Of a DNA stretch of 64,000 nucleotides, positions 1 through 13,100 are shown piece by piece. Positions within the stretch are counted from its first letter, which is position 1, and each line of letters starts with the position of its first letter. The stretch is from Solanum dulcamara. Taxonomy: Eukaryota > Streptophyta > Magnoliopsida > Solanales > Solanaceae. A program made the translations under genes and the position numbers. The stretch covers positions 47,632,501 through 47,696,500 of the forward strand of contig NC_077243.1 in NCBI RefSeq assembly GCF_947179165.1. The letters are read 5' to 3'. The notes under the pieces were generated by a model. That model did no database searches. It saw nothing but the letters and a program-made list of their open reading frames with translations, and was not told the origin of the DNA.

Positions 1-1919
1 TAAACCATGTGAATTATAACTTGGATTCCTAAAGATTACCCATACATCATAGGAAAGGGGGAGACTACATACTAAGGTAGACTCTTATATGCCTAAGTGG
101 ATCCATTAAGCTACATGAAGGATCGAGCCTCAACTATGGGTGACCTTTAAAGGAATCGAGCCTCTACTATGGGTGATCCTTTATCCTATGGTAGTATGTA
201 GTTATATGACAATGGGATCTTAGTACGGGTCTCTTGCCTTAACTACGAGAGAGAGTGACTATCCCAAGGTCCACTTGGTTCTAGGTAAGCTCTTCATAGA
301 ATAAACAAAATCACAAGTCATAAAGTCAATCATCATGTAGGAGGGGTCATATCTACTACCTGTACATCATTCATAAAGCATAATCAATGTATAGCTCCTT
401 AATCTTATCTCATGTCACGTGAGTATAGACCTTTCATCATTATATATCTTTATTCATAAAATATCTTTAGGGACTTAACTCACCGTATCATTAACTTGCT
501 TGAAACATTATAAAAACATCATTCACCTTATCAAATATTTATAAAGCTTTCGTTGGATATAACTTAAAATTCGAGATCATAGCTTATACTTGTAAATTTG
601 GATAAAACATGCATACATGATCAATTGGTTTGAAAATCATGGAGTTTTAGTGAAACCATGCATGACCATATACTTCATATCAATCCACACATATTTCATA
701 AAGATGACATCAATTTGAAACATAATTAGATGTACCAATAATCAATATCATAACCCTACATATCAATGTAGAAAATTTATAAAAAATCATTAAAATCATC
801 ATTTATACTCTTTATCAAGATTTCATAAGTCTCAAACATCATTTATAAAGTCATCATTGAAAAACCCTTTGAAACTAATCATAGTTCATGAAAACCACTA
901 TTGAAAATAGCATTTATGCATGGGCAATTATAAAAACATCTTGAAATAATGCAATTAATGTAGAATCATGCTTAAAATAATCATTGAAGTCAGGTAACTA
1001 TATAATTGAAATAGCCCAATGCAATATCATAAATCTAGGATTAGAGAACAATTAAAATTAAAGAGATCTTTTATGGAACACCTTGTGACTACATGGGTGA
1101 AATGTAACCATGGATCAAATCCCACAAACCTTGGTGAAATCAACTCGAAAATTGAGGAAGAAACCGATTGCTATTGAAACTCTAGCTTGAGTGTGTGAGA
1201 GATCCTTGGAAGAATTGATTGATCTTGCCTTAGAGAAATTTTAGGAGAATAAATTAGAATAGAAGGGGAATTTGAAGGGTTAGGTATTCATAGGTTTTGA
1301 ACATAGCCATAAAAGTGTCTAGATACATTGAACCGAAATTAGGAAAATACCACAATACCCTTCATTAAACTTAGATTTGGACCCTACAATTTGGTTTCTA
1401 CGAGTCGTACAAACTTCTATGACTCGTGAACTTGAGTTGTCCTGCAGGTCTGAGAAATCCCCAAATTTTGAGCCTCTGAAATTTCTTCTACGACTCATCC
1501 TTACGAGTCATTAATTCCTCTACAGGTTGTAGACCCAACTCGTCAAACCCCCCTGAAACTTGGCCCAAAATCATACTTCAGGACTTCCTCTATAAGTCTT
1601 TGTTATGACTCATTGACTTGCCTATGACTCGCCCTGTTGGGTCGTATGATCTCTTTTGAGATTCCTAAAATTCTTGAGTGTTTGATTATTTCTTGCGTGT
1701 CCCATTTACGATTCATCAAGGTGTGTATGAGTCATCAACTTGTTCATAGAACCTTCCTCTCCCTCAGCTTCTTTCATTTACTTAATACCCTCCCTATGAG
1801 TCACTCCTATGACTCGTAGGATTGCCTACGACTCGTAGGTTGAGTCATATACTCGAGGCCAGTTCAAATTTTATGGAAATCTTTCTTCGTTTTGACTTTT
1901 CAACTTCCGAGGTCTTACA
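1..1919 (-). repeat. Gypsy-type LTR fragment, inverted, truncated by window edge
   Basis: Read on the minus strand, this stretch starts at 1919 with TGTAAGACCTCGGAAGTTG, close to the starts of the LTRs at 4430 and 16854. The block at about 30-260 (frame of 'gggggagactac', 'cctaagtggatccattaag', 'gggtctcttgcc') recurs inverted at 6895-7170 and 18830-19045 and direct at 5815-6010 and 15030-15310. Positions 1380-1850 hold many imperfect copies of a palindromic motif of the type ctacgactcgtag. No coding region is present. The inner end lies outside the window, so it cannot be said whether this is a solo LTR or part of a full element. Confidence 0.75.
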
Positions 1920-2302
1920 CTTACATGGTTTAAATTACAGATCTGAAAGTACCGTATAAAAGTAAGCTAAACACATAAATAATAATCTTTACTTCCCCCA
2001 TCAATTTTATACAAAATACATGACTCTTCCATATATTATTGAGTTAAAGACTTGAATATTTTTTATGGAACCAAATAGAATCTTGATGTAAGGACATGAA
2101 GAAATTAAAGTGATTAGTGTTTTTCTAACTATTTTATTGCAGATCCTGCTATGGAGTTCTTCCATCCCCTCTCCTCTTCTTCTAAAGAAGAGATTAAATT
2201 CTCCAATTTGGACCAATCTATTAATGACTTGAAAATCCCTAAATAACCCAGTCTGCAGTTTACAAATCTTCAAAATGGTGTTTGACGATTATTTTTTGAC
2301 CG
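1920..2302. other. Unclassified AT-rich interval
   Basis: This interval lies between the inverted LTR fragment and the decayed coding remnant. A short minus-strand open frame at 2007-2273 resembles nothing I recognise and is probably fortuitous. I see no repeat, RNA gene or promoter that I can defend. Confidence 0.4.
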
Positions 2303-4050
2303 TTGAACAAACTATTCCTCTTGAGTCATATCACAATGAATAGAAAGATATTGCATATATCAAAGGGAGATCAAACTCTCTTCCAGATTTCCTTATTAGA
2401 GAATGCTTGTAAGAAAGGTAAAAAGAGTAGAAAAAAGAAGGCAATAGAGGTTTCAGATTCTTCACAATTTCCAACCCTCACTCTATCGAGTGAAAACAAA
2501 TTAGCGCTATTACAACAACAAGAAAATTGAAAATAACAAGATGCTACCGAGCAGCAAACAAAATTAGTTTCTTCCAAGAAACCTTCAAAAGTAGCAGTTG
2601 GCCCAAGCCACCCCAAATATCAAACTCCGGCGTATTATGCCATGAAAGGAATTTCAACATTATATCTCCTAGAAAATGCAACTCTAATTTCCATTTCTAG
2701 TCCAAAGAAGTGGGCTGACCTAGTTGAGGAACAAGAGCAAAATAGTCAACTGGCTCAAAACATTTCCATGCCCATGAACAAAGGAATATTTTCAAAACTG
2801 GTACTTGATCATAGGCTTCAAAGATACTACAACTCTAACAAGTCAAGATTGAAGAGAATTGATGAACCAATGCATCTTCTTCGAAAAATATGTATTTTGA
2901 TGCGGTGGTCCAAAGCTACACATCTTCTTCTTCTTGTTCAGTGGTGGCTAGCAGCAACACCAAAAAGGATGTAGAGACAGAAAGCCCCATAGAATTTTCT
3001 TTTAATTTTTCATAAGACACAAGCACTGTACATTATGTACCAAACAAGACACTTTCTCCAAACAAAGGTTCCTCCCCTGATGAACCTACATATTTCCAAA
3101 ATGACAAAATTTATCCACTAATCCAAATTGAGCTCGAACTTTGGCACTCAATCTCCCAAGAGGTGCCTAAGAAAATGCTTAGCCCTTCTATTAATTTTGT
3201 TCAAAACACTACCTTCTTTACCAAAAACATTCTATGAATTTATTCTCACGGACATAAGATCTTGCTTATTCATGCCCCACAAAAACAAACAAACCCAAAC
3301 ATTTGTTATCCATACCCCGGTGTGGATTAACAAAATAATCTCACCCAAAAAATGGGGAACACATCCAGCCAACTATAAAAAATAGCTTTTCCAACCATTC
3401 GAACCCCAAAATTACAACAATTTTGACTACATAACATCATGGATGAATGTGTTTACCTTCCAAAATGACAACAACAAATATTCTTGGTTTCTCCTATGGT
3501 GAAACAACCAACCCCTAACTTTACTCAATGGTTTCTGCATTAATGGTGGCCAGCTTATGATGATAAAGCTGAAGTCCTTTCCACCTAGTTCGTAAGGGAT
3601 ATGAATATTTTTTCCAAAGACATTTTAGTGAGCAACATGTCCTTGCTCATGCAATCTTTCCATAGGTTCCATGACCCATGGATTTACTTGCAGAAATTTG
3701 ACTTTCATAAATCGGAAGGACATAAAGGGCTCCCATAGTTATCCCTCCTAGGCCATACTAAATGGTATAAAGGTTGAAACCCCTCAAAAGCTTATCCAGT
3801 GGAGTTGAAAAAATGTTTCTTGCAATATCTGAAGTATCTGGCCCCATGAGATACCACTCAAATAAAATTTCCACAATAAAATCCATTTTAGCTTTCTAGC
3901 TGTCTAGCTCAAGCAATAAAGGAGATTTTATAAAGCAAATGGAAAAATTCTCCAACAAATTAAAGTTAAATTCCCTAGCCATCAATCGCAGGCGTCGGAA
4001 AAATCTTAGTCGAAAGACAAAGAAAAAAAACCCTAAAATTCACACTGACA
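2303..4050 (+). pseudogene. Decayed retroelement or pararetrovirus-like coding remnant
   Basis: Short open pieces in several frames follow one another (2303-2530, 2642-2974, 3128-3385), separated by stops and frameshifts. The first piece carries a lysine-rich patch (KKGKKSRKKK); the second contains an acidic segment after 'KKWADLVEEQEQ'. Further on, tryptophan-rich fragments (about 3480-3720) and a basic stretch (about 3985-4030) suggest the tail of a polyprotein. A TATA-box segment follows just downstream, the order expected if a retroelement or caulimovirid-type genome had integrated. No reverse transcriptase motif or zinc knuckle was found, so the class is uncertain. It is not functional. 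Confidence 0.35.
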
Positions 4051-4115
4051 TCAGCAATGAAACTATCAAAATATCACCAGAACTGATGTCAGGTATGAAA
4101 TCATCAGAAAATTAT

Positions 4116-4330
4116 TAAGAGCGACACTACAGCTTCACTATAGCGACACTGTAGCTTCACTGTATCACTCTCACTGTAGCAATTTTTTGGCTATAAATAG
4201 CCCCCTCCATTTCATTTGTAGATCGTCCTTTTCTTATATATAAGCTTTCTCTCTCTCAAGGAAGACATGGTTAGAGCTTGGTCCTTTTTCTTGTAATACT
4301 TTAAAGTTTATTTGATAGTTATCTCAAAGT
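4116..4330 (+). promoter_or_regulatory. TATA promoter-like segment with CACTGTAGC repeats
   Basis: Four or more imperfect copies of cactgtagc(ttcactgtagc) lie at 4127-4182. They are followed by tataaatag at 4192-4200, about 10 bases after the last copy. A CT-rich leader (ctttctctctctcaagg, 4246-4262) comes next, and the T-rich stretch tgtaatactttaaag begins at 4293. Repeated upstream motif, TATA box and pyrimidine-rich leader are typical of a strong plant RNA polymerase II promoter, such as those of retroelements and pararetroviruses. Function is inferred from composition only. Confidence 0.45.
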
Positions 4331-4429
4331 TCAATTTTTATTACCTTTTAATTTTTTGGTTTGTCTTTTTCATTTTGTTGTATATAGTTGGCCTAGAAAC
4401 CTACCCATAATGAATGCACTTAAAATTTA

Positions 4430-6191
4430 TGTAAGACCCCAAAAGTTGGAAAGTCCTAAAATGAGAAACAAAGGATGAAATTTCACAAAAATGCAGATAA
4501 CTAGCACTAGGTGATGACTACAAAGGCCATCACGGGCCGTGGTATGCACCACCTCGTGGTGAGCCACTGTGGTAGAGATTCTGAAACTCAATCTTATAGG
4601 GAAGGGACCATGACGAGGGACCAAATACCATGGTGAGCACTAAGGACTATAGTGCCCTCCGTGGTGGCCTTCCCCTAAGGCTCTCAAGAAACTTTCCAAG
4701 GCAGGGAAAAAGAATGACCACAACGAGCCATGCAAGTATTCAATGACCTTAGTGTTTTAAGTAGTGGTCACTCCTATAGGCCCTCCTGCAGGTCCTGCAC
4801 CATGTTCACGGTTCACGGATCGTGATGCCCTCCATGGACTGTGAAAGTCTCCGTGGATGAAGTACTTACATTCTCCATGCAAACCCCAAGATTTTCCCTC
4901 TAATTCAGTTATCATGTAACACCACCATAGGCCATGGTGAGGATCACGAACTATGATGCGTCCTCCGTGCAGCTGAGTTCGGCAAATTTTAAGAGGGGTA
5001 TTTTGGTCTTTTCTTGTGTTTTTTCAGGAAAGTGAGGTCATTTTGGGGACTGAATCTAACCTATCTATGTGAACCTAAGACTTTCCCAACTCATTATTCT
5101 TATTCAAACTCTAACTCAAAACCCTAACTTCTCAAGGTCTTCTTCTTCACCAAGAAAAGCTAGGGTTTCATTCCAAGATCTTCAAGCTTGAATTGGGATT
5201 TATTCCCCAAGGTATGTGGGTCTCATTCATGGATTACTCCCCCATGGAGCCCAAGTATTTTTCTAAAACCTAATATCCCATTTCAAATTGTGGATTTTAT
5301 GGGTTTTCATATTATGAATTAAAATATATGGAATATTGAATATTGGAAGTCTATTTACCTATCCTAGCTTAAATTGACTCTTAATTTCATGAAATGGTTG
5401 ATTTACCAAATGTCTTTATATGAAGGCATGAAAGGGTTTTAAGATGTATTGGTGGATTGTTTTAAAAATGCCTTAATTGATGCATTTTATTACTCTCATG
5501 CATGCTAGCATTGATTTAAATACTTTTAAAGTTGATTGAAATAGAACCCACCTAGTTTTACTATATTCTCAATAAATATAGTCTGGAAGGTTTATGATTC
5601 TAAATGAATATTTAGTAAAGCAATGTTTATGATCCAAGGAGTCTTATGAAATGAAAAAATTATTAAATGATTATAAAATGATGGATTCTACATGTGAAAG
5701 GTCAATTCTCACTTGTGTGAATCAAAGAAAAAATTTAATGAGCTATTCCATTGAATGTGTTTTAATGATCAAAATCTATGAAAATGATTGTGTTTTTATG
5801 CTATATAGATTATTTCGTGGGATTAACTAAGCACCGAATGGGAAATTGAGGTGGGAATCCTAGTAGCAACCCCTTGTCTCATTAACAATGTGCCAATATA
5901 TAAGCCCTAGTAGGCTTACGCTAGTGAATCCACAAATAGCCCTAAATGTTAACAAAATGAATGAAATTGACGGAGCTCTACTCGGCAAGTAGTCTCTCAG
6001 GCCAATGTAGGGGGTTAGGTAGGATTTCATGTAATAGCTTGCATGATCTTAAATGTCAGTTGTAGTCATCTTCCCATAAAATGAATATTTCAAACGTTAT
6101 TCATGTTGATTGCTCAATAATGCATCTACTCATGTACTTTGACTTATAATGCGTTAATGATTTTTACTGAATTGCATACCTATATACTTAG
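4430..6191 (+). repeat. 5' LTR of gypsy element, first part
   Basis: It starts TGTAAGACCCC and aligns along its length with 13654-15419. Shared landmarks are the palindrome-rich zone (4520-4980 against 13735-14190), a TTCTCAAGGTCTTC-type stretch, and the block with 'gcaccgaatgggaaattgag' near 5832. The match breaks off at 6191 in the conserved CTTAGTAC hairpin, where another LTR has inserted, and resumes near 8338. Confidence 0.85.
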
Positions 6192-8337
6192 TATTACGAC
6201 CCGACCTAGATCCTAGTCATAACACAGCGATTAAAATCCCGAAAGTCTCCAATCAAGCCTCTTGTACATATCATAAGCATACATAAGGTAAAGTAAAAGC
6301 GGAAATATCATAAGAGAGTCTAAAACATGAATAGTAAATGAAGAATGTCACATGACAATATAGACTCGAAATATTTATCCTACTAGATGCCTCTACATAT
6401 GAGTATAGGCGGGGGCTAAGACATATTCCTAGCTCACCCTAAATATGAAACATAACAAAAAGTCTTTGCAACAATAACCAACTCGATGACTAGTCTCTGA
6501 TAAATGAGGACTCACCACAAACACCGCCCGATAGAAAAGCTTAACTAGCCACGTGGACGAATATGATCTTCAACCTCAACCCCTATATTATGAGACAATG
6601 TAGGCAAAAAGTATGCATTAATATATTGGAATGTACTAAGTATGTAGGCAATGCAATGAATAGAAAACCATGTTTGTACAAATGATCATTTTAAATAGCA
6701 TGATTGGAGAAGTAGTAAAAATCATAAGTAGTCTTTAAGAAGGATCAATGCATAATAAACCATAAGAGTATCATATAAAGTAAAAGATAGTATAAGTCAT
6801 TCAGAATATGAAAAGGACCATACATATGTGGGATAGGAACCATAACCAACAATAAGACTATGCGAGCTATACCATGGAATCCCAATGTTACCCCTATATC
6901 AGAGGAAAGGGGGAGACTACTTGCCAATATAGACTCCTACATACCTAAGTGGATCCACTAAGAGGTTATGTGAATCGGGTACTCACTCCTAGTTCTTAGA
7001 CTCGGGTACTCATCTCCAAGCCTTGATATTTTGGGTACTCACCTCTTAGTGATTTGGGTATTCGCCTCTAATCCCTTTGTTCTTACGATTGCATGTAGTT
7101 CAAGAGATATGAGGTTTCTACTAGGGATTTTAGTAGGGCCCCCACCTCAAGTCCCCTCGGTGCTAAGTCAAATCCTATAGAATATATATATAGCATAGAA
7201 ATTATAATTGACATATAGCATAGTCATGATCATAGGTTTGAAAATTATAGAGTAGCTCATTTTCATAACATAAGTGCAATGTGGGTATTGCCCTTCCACA
7301 TTACCAATCATACATACATAGTTCATATCATTAGGCCTTAAGGCATCACATTAGGCCCTAAGTCACCCTTTCCATAATTTGCATGAAAATCATCATTCAA
7401 AACATACTTATAGTCCATGATTACAGTTAAAATACATAATCATAATTCATACTTGCAAATTCATGATCATAGATTATACTTGAAATTAGAGTAAGACATG
7501 AAATCATGATCAATTGACTTGAAAATCATGAAATTGACTTGAAAACATGCATGATCATAAACTTTCTTTCAGCCGATACATAATTTATATACATAATATC
7601 ATTAAGAAGTATAATTGAAAATATTCATATTTTACATCATGAACCCTAGCAATCAAAATAGGAGAACTCATAGAAAACTCTTCAATTCAATGCAATAACC
7701 ATCAATTTATATCAAAATAGACTCATGATCATACTTTGAATCATAATTCATGCAATTGGAATAGATATCATAAAACCCATAAAATACCATATTTTAATTT
7801 GATAGAAAACTTGAGAAATTGAATGGGCTTTATGGATGAAGAATCCATGAATCAAGACCACATACCTTAAGTGAGAACAACAATTAATTTAGAAGAACTT
7901 GAGAGTTTTGATGGAGAACTTGAGTGAATTTACTTGAAGTCTTCAATGGAGCCCTTGAGAGTCTTTTATAGAGAGAGAAATATTTGAGTAGGTGAATGAA
8001 TATAATTAGAGGTTTGGGTTAATTTATAGAGTGAATTAGGTCCTAAAAACGTCTAGGTTCATTAGATAATAATTTAGGAAATGTCTAAAATGCCCTTATT
8101 AAAAATCCAACTAGGCCAGAAAACCCTTGCCAGGTCTGCGACGCGGACTTGGCGCGGACATTTCTGTTTTATGTAGTTTCTTGATAAATCTATCTTTCAA
8201 TCTACGGGTCCTAAAAATCCATCGAGACTATTTTCCTTTAGGTTTTGACCCCCTGATCAGTATTCCGAACTTGGATTTTCCAAAAAGATTAAGGATAATG
8301 CATTACATGAGTGTCCTAATCTTAAGGCATTCTTAAA
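6192..8337 (-). repeat. Inverted solo LTR inserted in the 5' LTR
   Basis: This segment is absent from the 3' LTR, where the sequence runs unbroken through the same site (15415-15445). Its left end (tattacgacccgacc) is the inverted form of the LTR end GGGTCG-TGACA seen in the solo LTR at 18211. It carries the inverted conserved blocks: the hairpin at 6612-6639 and the 'gcgagctataccatggaatcc' region at 6860-6910. There is no coding content. The right end is uncertain by about 30 bases, since no clean TGTAAC end is visible and flanking drift blurs the junction. Confidence 0.7.
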
Positions 8338-8803
8338 GAATAACGCATACTCTTTTGCCTATATGACATCACCATGTAGGGACCGGCGTTCCTCCTCATT
8401 TTCCTCCATGTGGCTAGTAGAGATCGTTGAAGGCTACTTTTAGGTGAGTTATATGTTTTGAGAACAATAGTCATTTATCTTTCTAGCTTTTTAAATGTTG
8501 ATACTTCTAGACACTTCATTTTTCCTTTTAGGTTATATTGATTGAGGATGAGCTTGAGACATGTCTTAGCTCCCGCCAAGTCTATGATATAAAGGTAATG
8601 TTGGACATGTATAAGTAAGGTTTGAGTAATTTTGTTCTCATTTAAATGATTCCCTTAGTCCCGCTTTTCCCTCTTTATTTTTGCTTATTGTCAAATGTCA
8701 TTACCTATGAAAATCTAAATGAATACTAAGAGGCTTGGATGAACCACCTCTGGGTGTCTTATTCTCCGTGTCACATCTAAGAAATAGGCTTAAGCCGTGA
8801 TAA
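8338..8803 (+). repeat. 5' LTR of gypsy element, second part
   Basis: This aligns with 15439-15893 of the 3' LTR: 'taacgcatactcttttgcc', 'tgtagggaccg', 'tagtagagatcgttgaaggc', and the ending 'gaggcttggatgaaccacc'. Together with 4430-6191 the LTR is about 2.23 kb, equal to the 3' copy. Confidence 0.8.
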
Positions 8804-8822
8804 ACTTGGTATCTAAACTTGA
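8803..8822 (+). other. Degenerate primer binding site
   Basis: The bases TTGGTATCTAAACTTGAG directly after the 5' LTR resemble the plant initiator tRNA-Met complement (TGGTATCAGAGC) with several changes. The position is right for minus-strand priming; the drift fits an inactive element. Confidence 0.6.
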
Positions 8823-9016
8823 GGTTTTGAATGGTCAACATAATCCAGCGTACTATGTCAAATATGGTCTTGTTCATGGCTGTGAAGTATGCCACAACTA
8901 TAAATAGGAGACTATGGACATTTAGAAAATTTTTCCCTTCTTTTATGATTCATGTTGTTCCCTAAAGTCATCCTAAGATTTTCTCTAACTAACGACCATT
9001 TTATATGCCATAGATC

Positions 9017-10153
9017 ATGCCTCCAAGAAAAGTGCCTCCACTTAGAGTAAGGATTGATGATGAGGACCAAGCTCCTCCGGTTCTTGAAGCTCTACATCAT
9101 GAAGAAGGAGTGACACATGTGGAATTTTGAAACATTATCACTTTGTTGGCCCAAGCCATAGCCAACCAAACTAACCAAGGCATTGGTCCTCCTCCTCAAG
9201 TGCCTACTCTATCTTTTATGATTCGGGACTTCAAAAGAATGAATCCACTCGAGTTTGACAGTTCCAAGGTAGATAAGGACCCTATGGAGTTCATTGAGGA
9301 AGTTTATCAAATTATAGCTATTATGGGAGTGCCTCCAAATGAGAAGGCCGAGCTAGTGACCTATTAACTAAAGGGTGTGGCAAGGGTATGGTATGAGCAA
9401 TGGGTTGTTAAAAGGGGTAAAGAAATAGGACCCATAAAATGGGAAGAGTCCAAGGATGCCTTCCTAGATCGTTTCTTTCCTTTGGAGATAAGGGAGGCAA
9501 GGATTCAAGAGTTCATCAATGTTCACCAAGGAAGCATGACTGTTAGGGAATATGCCCTCAAATTCACTAAATTATCTAAGTATGCTGCTTTCATGGTCTC
9601 CAATCTAAGGGCAAGGATGAGTAAATTCATCTTTAGTGTATCTAGTTTGGTATCAAAGGAATGCAAGACGGCCATGTTGGTCAAATAGATGGACATATCC
9701 CAACTCATGACATATGCAGAACAAATTGAGGATGAAAAGTGGAAGGAGAGTTCAAGAGGATCAACAAGGCTAGAGTTGATGGAGGAGGGTTCAATCCTTA
9801 AAGGTCCAGTTATGGTGGTAGTGGAAAGGGCCAAGGTGGGAAATGATTTGTAGGGGAAGCTTCCACCAATACTCCTCCTCCAAGGTTCAACAATGACAAG
9901 GTTCCTAATCCAATGGTTCCAAGGAAGAATGTTGGTGCTCAAGCCTTCCCCGCTTGCAAGAAGTTTGGGAGGACTCATAAAAGAAAATGGTTAGCCGATT
10001 CCAATACATGTTTCAACTATGATAAATCAGGTTATCAAGCTAAAGATTGTCGAGGTAGTAGTGGTAGACCTCAAGGACAAATTACTCATAGTCAACAAGC
10101 TCAAGGAAATAGCCAATGCACCAACCGCTTTTATGCCTTGCATGGGAGATGAG
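9017..10153 (+). pseudogene. Gypsy gag remnant with broken zinc knuckle
   Basis: The frame opens at ATG 9017 (MPPRKVPPLR...) and reads as a gypsy Gag: a retrotransposon-gag core from about residue 60 (PLEFDSSKVDKDPMEF) to the helix 'REYALKFTKLSKYA'. In-frame stops occur at 9128 (TGA), 9365 (TAA) and 9686 (TAG), each explicable by one transition or transversion. A frameshift follows near 9780. The CCHC knuckle at about 10008-10050 reads CFNYDKSGYQAKDC: the second Cys and the His of the usual CX2CX4HX4C have both become Tyr, so zinc binding should be lost. It would have packaged element RNA. Confidence 0.85.
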
Positions 10154-13100
10154 GTTGAGGAAGCACCCAATGTTGTTACCGGTATGTTAAAGGTACTTTC
10201 TTTCTATGTTTATGCATTATTGGATTCGGATGTTAATTTATCCTTTGTTACTCCATTTCTTGCAAATAGGTTTGATGTGTTACCCAAAATATTATTAGAA
10301 CCTTATTTGGTGTCTACCTCCATTGGTGAGTCGGTTGTTGCTAGAAAGGTCTATAAAAGTTTTCCCATGTCTATCTTGTGTAAAATTGTTCCTTCTGATA
10401 TCATTGAGCTTGACATGGTAGATTTTGATGTTATTCTTGGGATGGATTAGTTGCATGCATCTTAGCTTCTATAGACTGTAGAACCTGTAGAGTCAAGTTT
10501 CAAGTACCAAATGAGTCTACTCTAGAATGGAAGGGTTATGATTCGGTGGTGAAGGTTAGGTTCCTTTCTTGTCTCAAGGTCTGAAAGTTGATTGCTAAGG
10601 GTTACATCTATCATATTGTGAGGGTTAGGTATATTGATTCCAAAATTCCTTCTCTTGATTCGGTTCCCATGGTTAATGAGTTTCCCAATGACCTTCCCAA
10701 TATCCCTCTCAAAAAGGAAGTTGATTTTGACATCGATCTTCTCCCCGATACCCAACCTATCTATATTCCTCCCTACCGAATGGACCTAATGAAATTAAAG
10801 GAGTTAAAGGAACAATTAAAATACTTGTTAGAAAAAAGGTTCATAAGACAAAGTATTTCACCATGGGGTGCTCCCGTGTTGTTTGTAAGAAAGAAGGATG
10901 GGTCACTTCGTATGTGCATAGATTACTGTCAATTGAACAAGGTGACTATTAAGAACAAGTATCCAATCCCCAGGATAGATAGTTTGTTTGATCAATTGCA
11001 AGGGGCAAGCCATTTTACTAAGATCGATCTTCGATCCAACTATTATCAACTAAGGGTAAGGGACTGTGACATTCCCAAGATGGCATTTTGAACAAGGTAT
11101 GGTTAATTTAAGTTTGTAGTAATGTTGTTTGGGTTGATGAATGTGCCGGTGGTGTTTATGAATCCCATGAACAGGGTGTTCAAGCCCTACCTTGATACTT
11201 TTTTGGTGGTCTTCACTAACGATATTTTGATTCTCTCGGGGTGAGAAAAAACATAAGATTCATTTGAGAATAGTGATTCCAACCTTGAGGGATAGGAAAT
11301 TGTTTGCCAAGTTTAGTAAATTTGAGTTTTGGTTGAAAGAGGTGGCATTTCTTGGTCACATAGTGTCCGGTGATGGGATCAAGATTGACCCTAAGAAAGC
11401 GGAAGTGGTAAGGAATTGGCCTAGACCATTGTCTCCTTTAGACATTAAGAGTTTATTTAGGTCTAGTTGGGTATTGTAGAAGGTTCGTTGAAGGGTTCTC
11501 TTTCATCTCATCTCCTATGATGAAATCGACTCAAAAGAAGGAAAAGTTCCTATGGACAAATGAGTGTGAGAAGAGTTTCCAAACTTTGAAAGATCGACTT
11601 ACCTCTACACATATCTTGACTTTATTAGAAGGGTTAGAAAGTTTTGTGGTATACTGCAATGCTTAAAGGGTTGGTTTGGGTTGTGTCTTGATGCAAAACA
11701 ATACAGTTATAGCTTATGCTTCTAGGCAATTGATGGTACATGAGCGTAACTACCCTACCCATGATCTTAAGTTAGCATTCATTGTATTTTCTTTAAATAT
11801 TTGGCGATACTACCTCTATGGGGTACATGTGGATGTGTTTATCAGTAACAAAAGTCTTCAATACGTGTTCACTCAAAAAGACCTCAATATAAGGAAAATA
11901 AGGTATCTAGAACTCCTCAAGAACTATATAATAAGTGTGCATTATCATTCGGGTAAATCTAATATGGTTGCCAATGCACTTAGTAGGATATCTATGGGGA
12001 GTGTGGCATATGTCAATGAAGGGAAGAAAGAGTGAAAGAAAAGAAAGCAAAAGTCTTTTCACAAGAGGGAGATAGGGTACTTCACTACCGAAGTTGGTTA
12101 TGTGTTCCAGATGAGGATGGCCTAATGAGTTTGATCTTGAAGGAGGATCATAATTCTTCATACTCTATTCATCTAGGTTTGACTAAAATGTACCGAAACT
12201 TAAAAGAGTTTTATTGGTAGAGTGGCATGAAGAAGGACATACCGAGGTTTTTAGCTAAATGCCCAAATTACCAACAAGTTAAAGCAAAAAATCAAAGGCT
12301 GGGTGGCCTAGCACAAGACATCGAAATCCTCACTTAGAAGTGGGAAGATGTGAATATGGACTTTGTAGTGGGTTTGCCTCATACTCGGAAAGTTCATGGT
12401 TCAATTTGGGTGATTGTTGATAGAATGACTAAGTCGGCTCACTTTCTACCAGTCAAGGCTTCTTATAGTGTCGAGGATAATGCCAAGTTGTATATTTGGG
12501 AGTTGGTAAGGTTTCATGGTGTGCCATTGTCAATTATTTTAGATAGGGGTACCCAATTCACTTCTCACTTTTGGAGATTTTTTCAAAAGGGTCTTGGTAC
12601 CAAGAAGAAGCTAAGTACCGCATTTTACCCTCAAACTGATGAGCAAGACAAGCAAAAAATTCAAACACTAGAGGATATGCTAAGAGATTGTGAGTTAGAC
12701 CTCAAAGAGAGTTATGACTACCATTTACCGCTTATTGAATTTTCCTACAATAATAGTTACCACTCAAGTATTGAGATAGCGCCATTTGAGGCTTTGTATG
12801 GGAGATGATGTAGATCTCCGATTGGTTAGTTCAAAGTGGGTGAGATAACCTTGTTGGGTCCTGATTTTGTGCTTGACACTTTAGAGAAGGTGAGAGTCAT
12901 TAGGGAAAGATTGAAGATTGCTCAAAGTTGCCAAAAGTCCTATTATGATACGAGGATAAAAGATCTTGAGTTTAATGTGGATGATTGTGTATACTTAAAG
13001 GTTTCACCCATAAAGGGTATAGTTCGATTTGCTAAGAAAGGGAAATTGATACCTAGGTAGGTAGGGCCTTATAGAATCTTGATACATGTTGGCAAGGTTG

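Noticed and set aside
9523..9978. Minus-strand frame of 151 codons over gypsy gag
   Set aside because: The plus strand carries the Gag domain, so this is a mirror frame.
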